DNA from: Lachnospiraceae bacterium UBA7196 | GTDB taxonomy: Bacteria > Bacillota > Clostridia > Lachnospirales > Lachnospiraceae | Direction: 5' to 3' | Assembly: GCA_002490835.1 (NCBI GenBank) | Contig: DKUU01000018.1 | Span: forward strand, 272,648-336,647 | Length of the DNA stretch: 64,000 nt | In this document: positions 53,308 through 62,729 of the stretch, in pieces | Numbering within the stretch: position 1 is the stretch's first letter | Layout of the letters: each line of letters opens with the position of its first letter | The notes under the pieces: generated by a model | Told to the model about the DNA's origin: nothing | The model's database searches: none | Seen by the model: the letters and a program-made list of their open reading frames with translations, nothing else | Translations under genes and position numbers: made by a program

Positions 53308-54549
53308 TTACAGGATCGCGTCCACCATCGACCCCATAGTCGGCGCACCCACACCGCCGCCTGCATTATCATAGGTCTTCTTGTTCAAGGTCTCGCCCTG
53401 CGTTGCGTAGCGGTAGATGCTATTGACTTTATCGGTCATTTTCTCTGCCGCAGAGTATGGGCCGTCAAAGAGCTTTTTGACATTGCCCATATCAGCGTCT
53501 TTAAATTTTTTCTCATCGATGGTCAGGGTTTTGTCGGAATTTACCGTGACGCCAAACTTAGAGAATGTGGAGCTGTTGCCGCTGACAATGCTCTTTAAGT
53601 AGTTCGCCTGATTGACCACGTTAGAGTTTTTGCTGTTGGCCGTGTACTTGACCAGTTCGTTATAGTCCTTGACAAAGTTATTGAAAGCCTTATAGACTGC
53701 GTCCTTGTTGGAATTGGTCATGTCCGTGGCACCCAGATTCTCGATGGACTTATAGAGGCTGTTTGCCGCCGCTGCGGAGCTGGCATCCGTTACCGTCTTA
53801 TTCTCGTCCTCTTTCTTTGTCGCGGAGGTGCTGGTGCTGCTCGTGTAAGCGCTGCCGCCGGCATACTTCGCCTTAGAGGAGGTGACAGCCTCGCCGTCTC
53901 CCGCCGCACGGTAGATCTGACTGGCTTTGTTTGCCGCCTTATCCGCGAAGGAACCGATGCCGCCAAACAAAGTCTTCACCGTAGCGCCGTTTCCGTGCTC
54001 CGTATCGTTTAAGGCTTTCTTCATCGTATCCGTATCAAAAGAAAGCGTCCTGTCAGAATTCATGGTGATACCGACCTTGGAAAAGAGCTTGTAGTTATTG
54101 TAGTAGGAGTTATAGAGGGACTCCGCCTGCTTCTGCACGTTGGCGTTCTTGCTCTTATCCGCGCTCTTCATCAGGTTGTTATAGTCCTTGACAAAAGCGG
54201 ACACGGCATCCGTGATCTTGCCGATGTTCTCCTCGCTGCGGTCGTCGTAATTTAAGCCCTCAAGAGCCGTAGCGGACTTATAAAGGGACTTCGCTGCCGA
54301 CGCAGAAGAAGCGTCTTTTACCTTTCCGGCCGTTTTCTGGTCGGTCTTGCCGCTCTCTTCCGCCTCCTGCTTCTCCAGTTTGCTGTAGTATTTTTTTAAC
54401 ATCTTACCGTAACTGCCGTTCTTGATCGCGGCGTAGTCGCCTAAAAGCGATCCCATGCCGCCCGCGTCGTCACCGCCGCCCATGCCGCCGAGCAGGGTGG
54501 AGTAGGTGTCCGCCATTCCTGAGTTCAATCCGGTCAAATTGATTCCCAT
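53308..54549 (-). CDS. FliD-like surface/secreted protein with an internal duplication
   Basis: The 413-residue product starts MGINLTGLNSGMADTYSTLL, followed by a Gly-rich stretch and two homologous domains at about residues 79-223 and 255-395. Each copy has DASSAxAAxSLYKS, a helix ending in FVKDYNxL, NxNVxxQA, and a FSKxGxTxNSDxTLxxD segment, all like the core of flagellar hook-associated/capping proteins. No flagellar gene or signal peptide is nearby. The start at 54549 is set by AAGGAGG upstream on the minus strand; a longer frame is open but unsupported. A structural or adhesive role outside the cell is inferred. Confidence 0.65.
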   Translation of the reverse strand: MGINLTGLNSGMADTYSTLLGGMGGGDDAGGMGSLLGDYAAIKNGSYGKMLKKYYSKLEKQEAEESGKTDQKTAGKVKDASSASAAKSLYKSATALEGLNYDDRSEENIGKITDAVSAFVKDYNNLMKSADKSKNANVQKQAESLYNSYYNNYKLFSKVGITMNSDRTLSFDTDTMKKALNDTEHGNGATVKTLFGGIGSFADKAANKASQIYRAAGDGEAVTSSKAKYAGGSAYTSSTSTSATKKEDENKTVTDASSAAAANSLYKSIENLGATDMTNSNKDAVYKAFNNFVKDYNELVKYTANSKNSNVVNQANYLKSIVSGNSSTFSKFGVTVNSDKTLTIDEKKFKDADMGNVKKLFDGPYSAAEKMTDKVNSIYRYATQGETLNKKTYDNAGGGVGAPTMGSMVDAIL

Positions 54550-54753
54550 GTGAGATACCTCCTTGTCTCTCAAGATATGAATATGTATCAAATAATAATT
54601 TGTATGATTTCTTATATTTATTATTTCGTCTTTTCAAGGGATTTGTAAAGGGGTTTTAAGCAAAGGATAGCAAATATGTAGTAATTGCACAAAAACAGCA
54701 AAAAATTTTAAGGATTATATGGATAAAATGCGAGAATGTTGCCCGCGCAAGAC

Positions 54754-54782
54754 TTGACTTACCTTGTATAAATTGCTAGAAT
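54754..54782 (+). promoter_or_regulatory. Sigma-A promoter of the PTS operon
   Basis: TTGACT at 54754-54759 and TAGAAT at 54777-54782 are separated by 17 bases. The rest of the 313-base gap (54550-54862) is AT-rich and shows no gene, but must also contain the minus-strand promoter of the FliD-like gene. Confidence 0.65.
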
Positions 54783-54862
54783 AACAGATAGAAAAGCGTA
54801 TGGAAATTGCGGAAATCGTAAAAAGGCAGGCACGGTGGAAACACCGGAAAGGAGCGCGCCGC

Positions 54863-55351
54863 ATGGGATTGTTTAAAAAAATTTGGGGAAAGACCGAAGG
54901 CATACCGGTCTTTGCACCCTGCGCGGGAAAAGTGTTAGCTTTGCAGGAGGTGAAGGATCCTACGTTCAGTGCGGAAATCTTGGGACAGGGCGTCGCGATC
55001 GTGCCTTTTGACGGAAAATTTTATGCACCGGCGGACGGTATGGTGACCACGGTATTTCCTACCGGGCATGCCGCGGCGATCAAGACATCTGACGGAGTGG
55101 AGGTGCTTTTGCATATCGGGCTCGACACGGTAAAGCTCAATGGGAAGCATTTTACCATCCGTGCGGAGGAGGGGCAGCAGGTAAAAAAAGGAGACCTGAT
55201 TTTGGAAGCGGATCTGGAAGCGGTCAGGGAGGCCGGTTATGACACAGCTACGCCCATTGTCATCAGCAATACAGAAATATATGATAAAGTCGAGATTGCC
55301 GACGCCGAAGAGGTGGCGGCGGGGGATGTGATCCTCCGTCTCATAAAATAG
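54863..55351 (+). CDS. crr: PTS glucose-type EIIA component
   Basis: The 162-residue phosphocarrier accepts phosphate from HPr and passes it to a IIB domain. It has the IIA-Glc fold pattern: VFAPCAGKVLAL, DPTFSAEILGQGVAIVP, the auxiliary His69 in TGHAAAI, the phosphorylated His84 in VLLHIGLDTVKLNG, and ATPIVISN at the end. ATG 54863 follows AAAGGAG 8 bases upstream; upstream codons are rejected because they lie near the promoter. It heads the operon with enzyme I and the IICB permease. Confidence 0.95.
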   Translation: MGLFKKIWGKTEGIPVFAPCAGKVLALQEVKDPTFSAEILGQGVAIVPFDGKFYAPADGMVTTVFPTGHAAAIKTSDGVEVLLHIGLDTVKLNGKHFTIRAEEGQQVKKGDLILEADLEAVREAGYDTATPIVISNTEIYDKVEIADAEEVAAGDVILRLIK

Positions 55352-55387
55352 GGGTATTTTGAAACGATTGGTGAGGATGGGATCAGG

Positions 55388-57004
55388 ATGAAAACATATC
55401 GCGGAAAAAGTGTGATGCAGGGAATTGCCGTGGGCAGGATGCACCTTTACAGAAGGGCGGACTATCATGCGGCAGTGCAGAAGGCGTCCGACCCGGAAGC
55501 GGAGCGGACGCGCTTTTTTGCTGCCATGGAAAAGGCGAAGGGAGAGCTTGCAAGGCTCTATGATGAGGCGCTGAACGCTATGGGAAAGGAGCAGGCGCAG
55601 ATTTTTGAGATTCACCGCATGCTTTTGGAAGATGAATATTATCTTGGAACAATCATGGGTAAGCTTTCTGAGGGCTATCAGGCGGCTTATGCCATTGACA
55701 GTGCGGGAAAGCAGTTTGCGGCCATGCTTGCGGACATGGAAGACGAGTATATGCGGGGCAGGGCGGCGGATATCAGAGATATCACGCAGCGCGTACTGCG
55801 CGCGCTTTTAGAGCTGCCGGAGGAAGGGATAGAGGCGGAGGAACCGATGGTTCTGGTAGCGGACGACCTGACGCCCAGCGAAACATTAAAGCTGGATAAA
55901 AAAAAGATTTTGGCGTTTGTGACGGTCAAGGGATCGGTGAACTCGCATACGGCGATTCTTGCGAGGAGCATGGGGATTCCGGCGCTTGTGAATACGGAAC
56001 TTATCCTTTCGGATTCCCTGCAGGGGAAGACCTGCGTGGTGGACGGCTTTGCGGGGGATCTTATCGTGGAGCCGGAGGAAGCGCTGCTTTCCGGCATTCT
56101 TGCGAAAAAGGAGGCGTGGGAGGCGGATACGCTGGCTCTGGAGCAGTTGAAGGGTCAGGAGAACAGATCGAAAAGCGGTAAGACGATACAGATCTTTGCA
56201 AATATCGGGAGCGTGGAGGATGCGGAGGCGGTCCTGCGTTCGGATGCGGGCGGTATCGGCCTGTTCCGCAGCGAATTTCTCTATCTTGGGCGGGAGGATG
56301 CGCCTTCGGAGGAAGAGCAGTTTACGGCTTACAAGGCGGTCCTTGAGAAGATGGAAGGACGTAAGGTCGTGATCCGCACGCTGGATATCGGCGCGGATAA
56401 GAGGGCGGACTACTTTCAATTGGATGAAGAAGTGAATCCTGCGCTGGGGTACCGCGGCATCCGGATCTGTCTGGACAGGGAAGATATTTTCACCACACAG
56501 CTTCGAGCGTTATACCGCGCATCCGCATACGGCAGATTGGCAATCATGTTTCCGATGATCGTGTCGTTAGATGAAGTGCTGCGGATCCGGCAGATTGCGG
56601 AGAGCGTAAAAAAAGGTCTTTTGGCGGAGGGCTGTGTTCCGGGGGAAGTGGAACTTGGCATAATGATCGAGACGCCTGCGGCGGCGCTTATTTCCGACAG
56701 ACTGGCGCGGACGGTGGATTTTTTCAGCATCGGCACGAACGATTTGACGCAGTATACACTGGCGGCAGATCGGGAGAACCGCAGGTTGGAAAAGATCTGT
56801 AATGCCCACCATGAAGCCGTTCTCCGGTTGATAGAAACAACTGTGAAAAATGCCCATGAGGCGGGCATCTGGGTAGGTATCTGCGGAGAACTTGCGGCGG
56901 ACGAGACGCTGACGGAGCGTTTTTTGGAGCTTGGGGTGGATGAGCTGAGCGTGTCGCCTTCCGCGGTACTTAGGCTGCGCAGGGCGGTGCGGGAACTGCC
57001 TTAG
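55388..57004 (+). CDS. ptsI: PTS enzyme I (phosphoenolpyruvate-protein phosphotransferase)
   Basis: The 538-residue enzyme transfers phosphate from PEP to HPr. His187 in KGSVNSHTAILARSMG is the phosphorylated residue; the second half has the PEP-binding barrel with GIGLFRSEFLYL, LGYRGIRICL, IMIETPAA, SIGTNDLTQYTL and the catalytic-region WVGICGELAAD. It is slightly shorter than housekeeping PtsI (about 570) and no HPr gene follows, which suggests a second, system-specific enzyme I using shared HPr. ATG 55388 is 36 bases after the EIIA stop. Confidence 0.95.
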   Translation: MKTYRGKSVMQGIAVGRMHLYRRADYHAAVQKASDPEAERTRFFAAMEKAKGELARLYDEALNAMGKEQAQIFEIHRMLLEDEYYLGTIMGKLSEGYQAAYAIDSAGKQFAAMLADMEDEYMRGRAADIRDITQRVLRALLELPEEGIEAEEPMVLVADDLTPSETLKLDKKKILAFVTVKGSVNSHTAILARSMGIPALVNTELILSDSLQGKTCVVDGFAGDLIVEPEEALLSGILAKKEAWEADTLALEQLKGQENRSKSGKTIQIFANIGSVEDAEAVLRSDAGGIGLFRSEFLYLGREDAPSEEEQFTAYKAVLEKMEGRKVVIRTLDIGADKRADYFQLDEEVNPALGYRGIRICLDREDIFTTQLRALYRASAYGRLAIMFPMIVSLDEVLRIRQIAESVKKGLLAEGCVPGEVELGIMIETPAAALISDRLARTVDFFSIGTNDLTQYTLAADRENRRLEKICNAHHEAVLRLIETTVKNAHEAGIWVGICGELAADETLTERFLELGVDELSVSPSAVLRLRRAVRELP

Positions 57005-57080
57005 CGGAAAAAGCAAAAAAGACAGCGCTGCCTGAAATCAGGCATAGGTGATTGCGTATAGGATTTGGGAGGAAAAATAG

Positions 57081-58556
57081 ATGATGAAGTATATGCAGAA
57101 ACTGGGGAAATCCTTGATGCTGCCGGTGGCCTGTCTGCCGATCTGCGGTATTTTGATGGGGATCGGCTATGCGTTTTGTCCGGAGACGATGCGGGGCGGC
57201 GATATCGCAGGAACGGGCTTTCTTCATCTGCTGGGGTTTGTTCTGGTCAAGGCCGGAGGCGCGCTGATAGAGAATATAGCGTGGCTTTTTGTGATCGGCG
57301 TGGGTGTGGGAATGACGGACGATCATGACGGTACGGCCGGACTGGCGGCGTTAGCCTCTTGGCTGATGATAACGAATCTGCTCGCCGAAGATACGGTAAC
57401 GACGCTGATGCCTTCTATCGCGCAGGATACTGCAAGACTGCTTGCTTTTTCTAAAATTGAAAATCCTTTTATCGGCATACTTTCCGGGCTGATCGGCGCG
57501 GCGTGCTTTAACCGTTTCAAGTCCGTGCGCCTGCCGGAATGGCTTTCGTTTTTCAGCGGTAAGCGCTGTGTGGCGATCGTTTCCGGGTTGGTTTCCATTC
57601 TGGCGGCTTTTGTGCTCCTGTTTGTCTGGCCGGTCCTGTTCGGCATGCTGATCGCGATTGGAAACAGCATTGCGGGTCTGGGAGCTGTGGGGGCCGGTAT
57701 ATACGCATTTTTAAACCGTTTGCTGATTCCGCTTGGTCTGCATCATGCCCTGAACAATGTGTTTTGGTTTGATACCATTGGGTTAGGTGATCTGTCCCAT
57801 TTCTGGGCGGGGGATACTTCAGCGGACGTTTCCTGGAGTCTTGGCATGTATATGTCGGGTTTCTTTCCCTGTATGATGTTTGGCATTCCCGGAGCTGCGC
57901 TGGCGATGGCCCATGCGGCGAAAAAGGGGAGGAGAAAAGAGGCCTTCGGGCTGGTGGCTTCGGCGGCGCTCTGTTCCTTTGTCTGCGGCATTACGGAGCC
58001 CTTTGAGTTTGCCTTTATGTTTCTTGCGCCGGGCCTGTATCTGGTCTATGCGCTGCTTTACGGAATCTTTGCGGTGATCGTTGCTTTTGTGGGGTTCCGC
58101 GCCGGGTTTAGCTTTTCCGGCGGCGCGACGGATCTGTTTTTCTCCTCCTTTATGCCCGCGGCGGAAAATACGTGGATGATCCTGCCTCTGGGCGCGGCGG
58201 CTTTTGCCGTGTTTTATGTGGTGTTTCGGTTTGCTATCGTGAAATTTGACTTAAAAACGCCGGGCAGAGAAAATGATGAGGCGGAAGCGGGGAAAAAAGC
58301 GGTTTCCGCGGACGACGATTTTGCCCGTGTGGCGGCAGCGATATTGGAGGGCCTTGGCGGCAGGGAAAATATTGTTTCCCTCGACAATTGTATTACGCGG
58401 CTGCGTTTGGAAGTATACGATTCTGCGAAAGTAAAGGAAGAGGAGATTAAGAAGGCGGGCGCGGCGGGCGTTATGCGTCCCGGCGGAGCTGCAGTGCAGG
58501 TGGTCATTGGCACGAAGGTGCAGTTTGTGGCGGATGAAATGAAGAAACTGCTCTAG
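57081..58556 (+). CDS. PTS EIICB permease, glucose/maltose family
   Basis: The 491-residue membrane transporter has an N-terminal IIC domain with about ten helices (MLPVACLPICGILMGIGYA at the start, HHALNNVFWF and GITEPFEF motifs) and a C-terminal IIB domain in which Cys437 of NCITRLRLEV is the phosphorylated residue. The lack of an own IIA domain matches the adjacent free EIIA. ATG 57081 (or 57084) has GGGAGGAAAA upstream. Substrate is probably glucose, maltose or an N-acetylhexosamine. A strong terminator follows. Confidence 0.92.
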   Translation: MMKYMQKLGKSLMLPVACLPICGILMGIGYAFCPETMRGGDIAGTGFLHLLGFVLVKAGGALIENIAWLFVIGVGVGMTDDHDGTAGLAALASWLMITNLLAEDTVTTLMPSIAQDTARLLAFSKIENPFIGILSGLIGAACFNRFKSVRLPEWLSFFSGKRCVAIVSGLVSILAAFVLLFVWPVLFGMLIAIGNSIAGLGAVGAGIYAFLNRLLIPLGLHHALNNVFWFDTIGLGDLSHFWAGDTSADVSWSLGMYMSGFFPCMMFGIPGAALAMAHAAKKGRRKEAFGLVASAALCSFVCGITEPFEFAFMFLAPGLYLVYALLYGIFAVIVAFVGFRAGFSFSGGATDLFFSSFMPAAENTWMILPLGAAAFAVFYVVFRFAIVKFDLKTPGRENDEAEAGKKAVSADDDFARVAAAILEGLGGRENIVSLDNCITRLRLEVYDSAKVKEEEIKKAGAAGVMRPGGAAVQVVIGTKVQFVADEMKKLL

Positions 58557-58614
58557 GGTACCGACAGTGTAAAGATCATACAGATTTTTACGATCCGAAA
58601 TACAGATTGCATTG

Positions 58615-58651
58615 AAAAGACTGTTAAAAGATTGTTAACGGTCTTTTTTTT
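58615..58651 (+). terminator. Intrinsic terminator of the PTS operon
   Basis: Thirteen-base arms with one G-T pair (AAAAGACTGTTAA with TTAACGGTCTTTT) are separated by 7 bases and followed by an unbroken T-run to 58651. Confidence 0.9.
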
Positions 58652-58670
58652 GTGATTTCGTAAATCTTAT

Positions 58671-58698
58671 GGTGCGGTTTCGGTGCGGTAGCTATGAT
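58671..58698 (+). promoter_or_regulatory. 11-bp-period direct repeat and -10 box before the LytS/SARP operon
   Basis: GGTGCGGT occurs at 58671-58678 and again at 58682-58689, an exact 11-bp period, followed by TATGAT at 58693-58698. No -35 box is seen. SARP regulators recognise short direct repeats at this spacing close to the -10, and the second gene of this operon encodes a SARP-type regulator, so autoregulation is plausible. Confidence 0.5.
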
Positions 58699-58751
58699 AT
58701 GAATTAGATGAAGCATCTTTTCATCAAAAAAAGTAAAAGGGGATGAGAGGA

Positions 58752-59564
58752 ATGAATACGGTACAGTCTTTGCGCGCTTCCATGAAACTGTGGGACGGTA
58801 TCCCGCTGTTGATCCCGGCGGCAGGTATGGTGCTCACGCTGTGTCTGGTCATGAAATGGGTGATAAAGCAGAAAAGGGAACTTGCGCAAAAAAAGAGAGA
58901 ACTGTGTGACATGCGGGCCGAGATACTGTTGGCGCAGATCAGCCTGCATTTTATTTACAACACGCTGACGACCATCAAGCATCTTTGTAAAAAGGACGCG
59001 CTGCTGGCGGCGGAAACGGTAGATGAATTTTCCGGATACCTGCGGGGAAATCTCGATCTCTTGACGGGGGACAGGATGATATCGTTTTCCAGAGAACTGA
59101 CTCATGTAAAAAATTTTATTGCCATAGAGCAGAAGAGGTTTGGGGAAAGGGTCAATATCGTTTACGATATTCGGGAAGACGCCTTTTTGCTTCCGGCGCT
59201 GACTTTACAGCCGATCGTGGAAAATGCGGTAAAGCATGGGATCACCAAAAGGGAACGGGGCGGGACGATCTGCATATCGACAGGGAAGGACGACGCGGAC
59301 TACTGGATTAGGGTGGAAGACGACGGGGTAGGATATCAAACGGTCGAAAAAACGGGAAGCAAAAGGAATCACATCGGAATCACCAATGTGACGGGCCGCG
59401 TGGAAACGATGTGCGGCGGTACGGTGGAGATAGAGAGTACTGTTGGAGAAGGGACGGATGTGCTGATCAGAATCCCTCGCAAAGAGGAAGACAAAGGAGA
59501 TAAGGTTGAAAAAACAGACAGACGCTGCCACGGAGATCGTGATGCAGATATTGGTGGTAGATGA
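58752..59564 (+). CDS. LytS-type sensor histidine kinase
   Basis: The 270-residue kinase has one N-terminal membrane helix (about residues 16-38), a short charged coiled coil, the His_kinase region with His67 in AQISLHFIYNTLTTIKHL (the usual QPHFLYN reads SLHFIYN) and a C-terminal ATPase domain with LQPIVENAVKHGI, DDGVG and HIGITNV. There is almost no extracellular sensor, so it may sense through the membrane or a partner. ATG 58752 or 58743 are both served by AAAAGGGG. It overlaps the response regulator gene. Confidence 0.88.
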   Translation: MNTVQSLRASMKLWDGIPLLIPAAGMVLTLCLVMKWVIKQKRELAQKKRELCDMRAEILLAQISLHFIYNTLTTIKHLCKKDALLAAETVDEFSGYLRGNLDLLTGDRMISFSRELTHVKNFIAIEQKRFGERVNIVYDIREDAFLLPALTLQPIVENAVKHGITKRERGGTICISTGKDDADYWIRVEDDGVGYQTVEKTGSKRNHIGITNVTGRVETMCGGTVEIESTVGEGTDVLIRIPRKEEDKGDKVEKTDRRCHGDRDADIGGR

Positions 59565-60333
59565 TGAAGAAATGGTTTTGGAAGAAACGAAAGAAACGGT
59601 GGGTATGGAGCTGCCCGGAATGACGATCATCGGTACAAGTTCTGCTCTGGAAGCCGTGAACATTGCCGGAAAATGGCAGATTGAAATCGCTTTTCTGGAT
59701 ATCGAGATGCCGGATATGGACGGCTTGGAACTGGCGGAGAAATTAAAAGCGAAAAATCCGGATATGAACATTATCTTTGTGACGGCATATGCGGAATATG
59801 CGTTGGAGGCCTTCAATCAGTATGCCAGCGGATATCTGTTAAAGCCGCTGCAGAGAAAGGATGTGGAGAGGGCTGTCAGGAATCTGCGCTATCCTGTGGA
59901 TGATCAAAGAAAAAAACTGCGGGTGCAGTGTTTTGGAAATTTCGAGGTGTTTTGCGGCGGTAGGCCCGTGATCTTCGCGCGGGCAAAAGCAAAGGAAGTT
60001 TTTGCTTATCTCATCGACAGAAACGGTGCGGCAGCCACCACGGGGGAACTTTGCGGTATCTTGTGGGAGGATTCTGTCGATGAGGAGAAAAACAAACATT
60101 ATCTGCGTAACCTAATCGTCGATATCCGCAAAGCGCTGCGGTACTGTCATGCGGAGGATGTTTTCCTTTCCGGACGCAACCGCTATGCCGTGGATCCGGA
60201 AAAGGTTGTGTGTGATTATTATCAATTTTTAAAAAGAGACGCGGCGGCGGTCAACAGTTACAGAGGGGAATATATGAGGCAGTACAGCTGGGCGGAGTTT
60301 TCCCTGTATCAGTTTGAATGTCCGCAAAGGTGA
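59542..60333 (+). CDS. Response regulator with SARP-type DNA-binding domain
   Basis: The 263-residue protein has a receiver domain (LVVDDEE, phospho-acceptor Asp53 in AFLDIEMPDMDG, FVTAYAEYA and the Lys of LLKPL) and then a winged-helix of the AfsR/SARP type (VQCFGNFEVFCGGRPVIF, AKEVFAYLIDRNG, WEDSVDEEKNKHYLRNLIVD). That combination with a LytS kinase is found in Clostridia. ATG 59542 begins exactly at the receiver; a TTG at 59506 with AAAGGAGA upstream would add 12 residues. Its own operon promoter holds a matching direct repeat. Confidence 0.88.
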   Translation: MQILVVDDEEMVLEETKETVGMELPGMTIIGTSSALEAVNIAGKWQIEIAFLDIEMPDMDGLELAEKLKAKNPDMNIIFVTAYAEYALEAFNQYASGYLLKPLQRKDVERAVRNLRYPVDDQRKKLRVQCFGNFEVFCGGRPVIFARAKAKEVFAYLIDRNGAAATTGELCGILWEDSVDEEKNKHYLRNLIVDIRKALRYCHAEDVFLSGRNRYAVDPEKVVCDYYQFLKRDAAAVNSYRGEYMRQYSWAEFSLYQFECPQR

Positions 60334-60376
60334 GCGCGCCGGCCTGCCGCAAAAATAGATGGGGATGGAGAGTGCT

Positions 60377-61756
60377 ATGAGAGGTCAAAAAATGTGCGTA
60401 ACGGAAAAGAAATGGAAAAAGAGAACATGGCGAAGCATCGTGAAATGGGCGGCGGCCGTTCTGGCGGCGGTGATGCTTGCGGGGATTTTCGCCGTGCCGA
60501 CTCTGCTGGCAAAGGAAGCGTCAGACGGGGCGGAGCCGTCTGCGCAGGAGGAATCCGTGTCTGACAACGATGCGCCGCAGGAAGACGGACAGGATACGCC
60601 GAAGCCGGATGAGCAGGATCAGCCGCAGGAAGGCGGACAGGAACCGCCGCAACCGGGCGGGCAGGATCAGCCAAAACCGGAAGAGCCCAAAAAGCCGGAC
60701 CCGCCCCGTATCACCTCAGAGCCGGAGAACGCTCAGGTGGAGACGGGAGATTACGCGTCTTTCAACGTGTCCGCCGTCGGAGAGGAACTGTCTTATCAGT
60801 GGCTGGTGGATAAGGGGGACGGCGCAGGATTTCGCAAGGTTCCGGGTGCGGTTTCCGAGTTGTACCGGATCATGGTGTTTGACGGCGAAATGAACGGTTA
60901 CGTCTATAAGTGCGAGGTGAAAAACGAGGGCGGTTCTGTGCGGTCACGGGCAGCGAAACTCACTATTTTTTATAAGATCGTGGGCGGCGCGCAGTCTGTG
61001 TGGGTGAAATCAAGCGGCCGCGGGCTGGTCTTTCAGGGCAGCGGCGCTTATTCCGCTTTTAACGGGGTCAGCGTGGACGGGAGCCGTATCACCGCCAGTG
61101 AGTACAATAAGGGCGGCAGCCAGTCGCCTTTCACAGAGATCACGCTCCTGCGGTCCTATCTGGAGACGCTTGGCGAGGGAGATCATGAGCTGGAGATGGT
61201 CTGGTCGGACGGTTCGGCAAAGACTTCTTTCCGTATCGAGCCGCCGGCCGGAAATTTCTCCGCAGATGTTTCCGGTCTGGGGAGGGCGGGTGCGGACGGG
61301 ACGGGTTCCAGCCGGGCAGCAGGTACGACGGCCGCCGCAAAAGACGCCGCCGGATTGGAAGATATGACGGGCGGTAAAGAAACGGAGAGGACACCGACCG
61401 AGGACGAGGATGCGCAAGTGCCGGATGATTCCGCACAGATTTCGGGGAACACAGAAGACTCCCTGTCGGAAAATACCCTAAAACCTTCTTCGGGTACGGC
61501 GGCGGATGTGCTTACGGCTGCGGGAGTCTTTAAAGACCCTCCGGAGATGACGGTGACGCCGGGCACAAGGCGGACGCAGGGACTTCCCACCGGTCCTGAG
61601 AAACAGTCCGTGCGGCTTGCCGCAATGTCAGAGACGATAGACCGTTATGCGCTGACAATCTGTAAGACGATCATCCTTATCAGCGCCGCAGGAACCGCCA
61701 GCGGCCTGATCGCTTACAGACTGCATGGCAGGGAGGAAAGAAGAAATGAGCGTTGA
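60377..61756 (+). CDS. Proline-rich Ig-like surface protein
   Basis: The 459-residue exported protein has a basic head and hydrophobic signal segment (WAAAVLAAVMLAGIFAVPTLLA), an acidic Pro/Gln-rich spacer of about 65 residues with repeating QDQPQ/GGQEPPQP units, an immunoglobulin-like domain (ITSEPENAQVETGDYASFNV to GGSVRSRAAKLTI), a second beta domain, a Ser/Thr-rich disordered region and a C-terminal membrane helix followed by a basic tail. It is therefore anchored at both or the C-terminal end. ATG 60377 follows GGATGGAG. The context of two signalling pairs suggests it is a sensor accessory or surface structure. Confidence 0.75.
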   Translation: MRGQKMCVTEKKWKKRTWRSIVKWAAAVLAAVMLAGIFAVPTLLAKEASDGAEPSAQEESVSDNDAPQEDGQDTPKPDEQDQPQEGGQEPPQPGGQDQPKPEEPKKPDPPRITSEPENAQVETGDYASFNVSAVGEELSYQWLVDKGDGAGFRKVPGAVSELYRIMVFDGEMNGYVYKCEVKNEGGSVRSRAAKLTIFYKIVGGAQSVWVKSSGRGLVFQGSGAYSAFNGVSVDGSRITASEYNKGGSQSPFTEITLLRSYLETLGEGDHELEMVWSDGSAKTSFRIEPPAGNFSADVSGLGRAGADGTGSSRAAGTTAAAKDAAGLEDMTGGKETERTPTEDEDAQVPDDSAQISGNTEDSLSENTLKPSSGTAADVLTAAGVFKDPPEMTVTPGTRRTQGLPTGPEKQSVRLAAMSETIDRYALTICKTIILISAAGTASGLIAYRLHGREERRNER

Positions 61757-62729
61757 GAGGATAGAAAAGAGAAGCATCCCCAAATGGATCCTGCTGGTCA
61801 TTATTTATCTGTGTTTTGTGGCGGAACTTGCCTTTTTCATCATGGATTTTACCGACTATGGAATCCTCTTTGCAGGACTGTGTTTCTGTCTGCTAATCGT
61901 ATTTTTTGTGTTGTGGCGGGAGGAGTATGCGCACAAGCTTTTAACGCTGCGAAGCAGTCTGGACGACGCCCTGCGCCGGGAGAGGCAGCAGGATGGGAGG
62001 AAAGAGCATGAGCAGTTGAAATGTCTGCGGAAGGAAAAGGAAGAATTAGCCTGTGAGAATGCGCAGGCGCAGAGTCATCTTAAGACGCTGGCACAGGAAA
62101 AAGAGATGCTGGCGCAGGAGCTTGCTAAGACGAGACTGCGGGAGAGGGAAGCTTCCGTGCGCAAGGCGGCGGAGAGTATTCTGCCGTCAGGAGAGCAGCC
62201 GGCGGAGCTTGATCTGGCGGCGGTAATTGCCGATGCTGCCGCGCAGATGGAGGATATCTGCAAAAAATCCGGCATCCGTCTGCGCCTGTCCGGTTTCAGT
62301 GAAAGGCTGTCCTACAGGGCGGACGAGCGGTATATGCGTTTGTTAGCACAAAATATAATCGATAATTCGATAAAATATATGTGCCGGAAGGGCAGCCTTG
62401 TCATCACCCTGTCACACATGGGAAACGATATTTTTCTGGCATTTAAGGACGACGGCATGGGATTGCCGCCCGAAGAAGCAAAAGGCGTCTTTGATCTGAA
62501 TGTGCAGGGCTCCAACCGCGCCGGGGGAAACGGCCTTGGCCTTGCGCAGGTAAGGGCTGTCGTGCGGCACTATGGGGGATCGGTCTATGCCCGCGCCACG
62601 GACGGAATGGGAATCTATATACAGCTTCCGGTTTCAGGAGAGGGTAAACGATGTATCAAAGAGGAAGGAGCGGGGGAGAGGGCCGGTGAAGGAAACAGAG
62701 AGGACGAAAATACTATATGTGGGGAATGA
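61746..62729 (+). CDS. Atypical sensor histidine kinase
   Basis: The 327-residue protein has two membrane helices with almost no loop (about residues 12-58), a long coiled coil (60-145) and a good HATPase domain: NIIDNSIKYMCRKGSL, KDDGMGLPPEE and GGNGLGLAQVRAVVRHYGG. A standard H-box is not visible; the nearest candidate is QSHLKTL within the coiled coil. It may therefore be a non-phosphorylating or phosphatase-type kinase. ATG 61746 follows GGGAGGAAAGAA and overlaps the previous gene. It overlaps the regulator that follows by 44 bases. Confidence 0.8.
   Translation: MSVERIEKRSIPKWILLVIIYLCFVAELAFFIMDFTDYGILFAGLCFCLLIVFFVLWREEYAHKLLTLRSSLDDALRRERQQDGRKEHEQLKCLRKEKEELACENAQAQSHLKTLAQEKEMLAQELAKTRLREREASVRKAAESILPSGEQPAELDLAAVIADAAAQMEDICKKSGIRLRLSGFSERLSYRADERYMRLLAQNIIDNSIKYMCRKGSLVITLSHMGNDIFLAFKDDGMGLPPEEAKGVFDLNVQGSNRAGGNGLGLAQVRAVVRHYGGSVYARATDGMGIYIQLPVSGEGKRCIKEEGAGERAGEGNREDENTICGE

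Noticed and set aside
53308..54549. Flagellar gene cluster
   Set aside because: Only a FliD-like core is present; no other flagellar or chemotaxis gene lies in the window.
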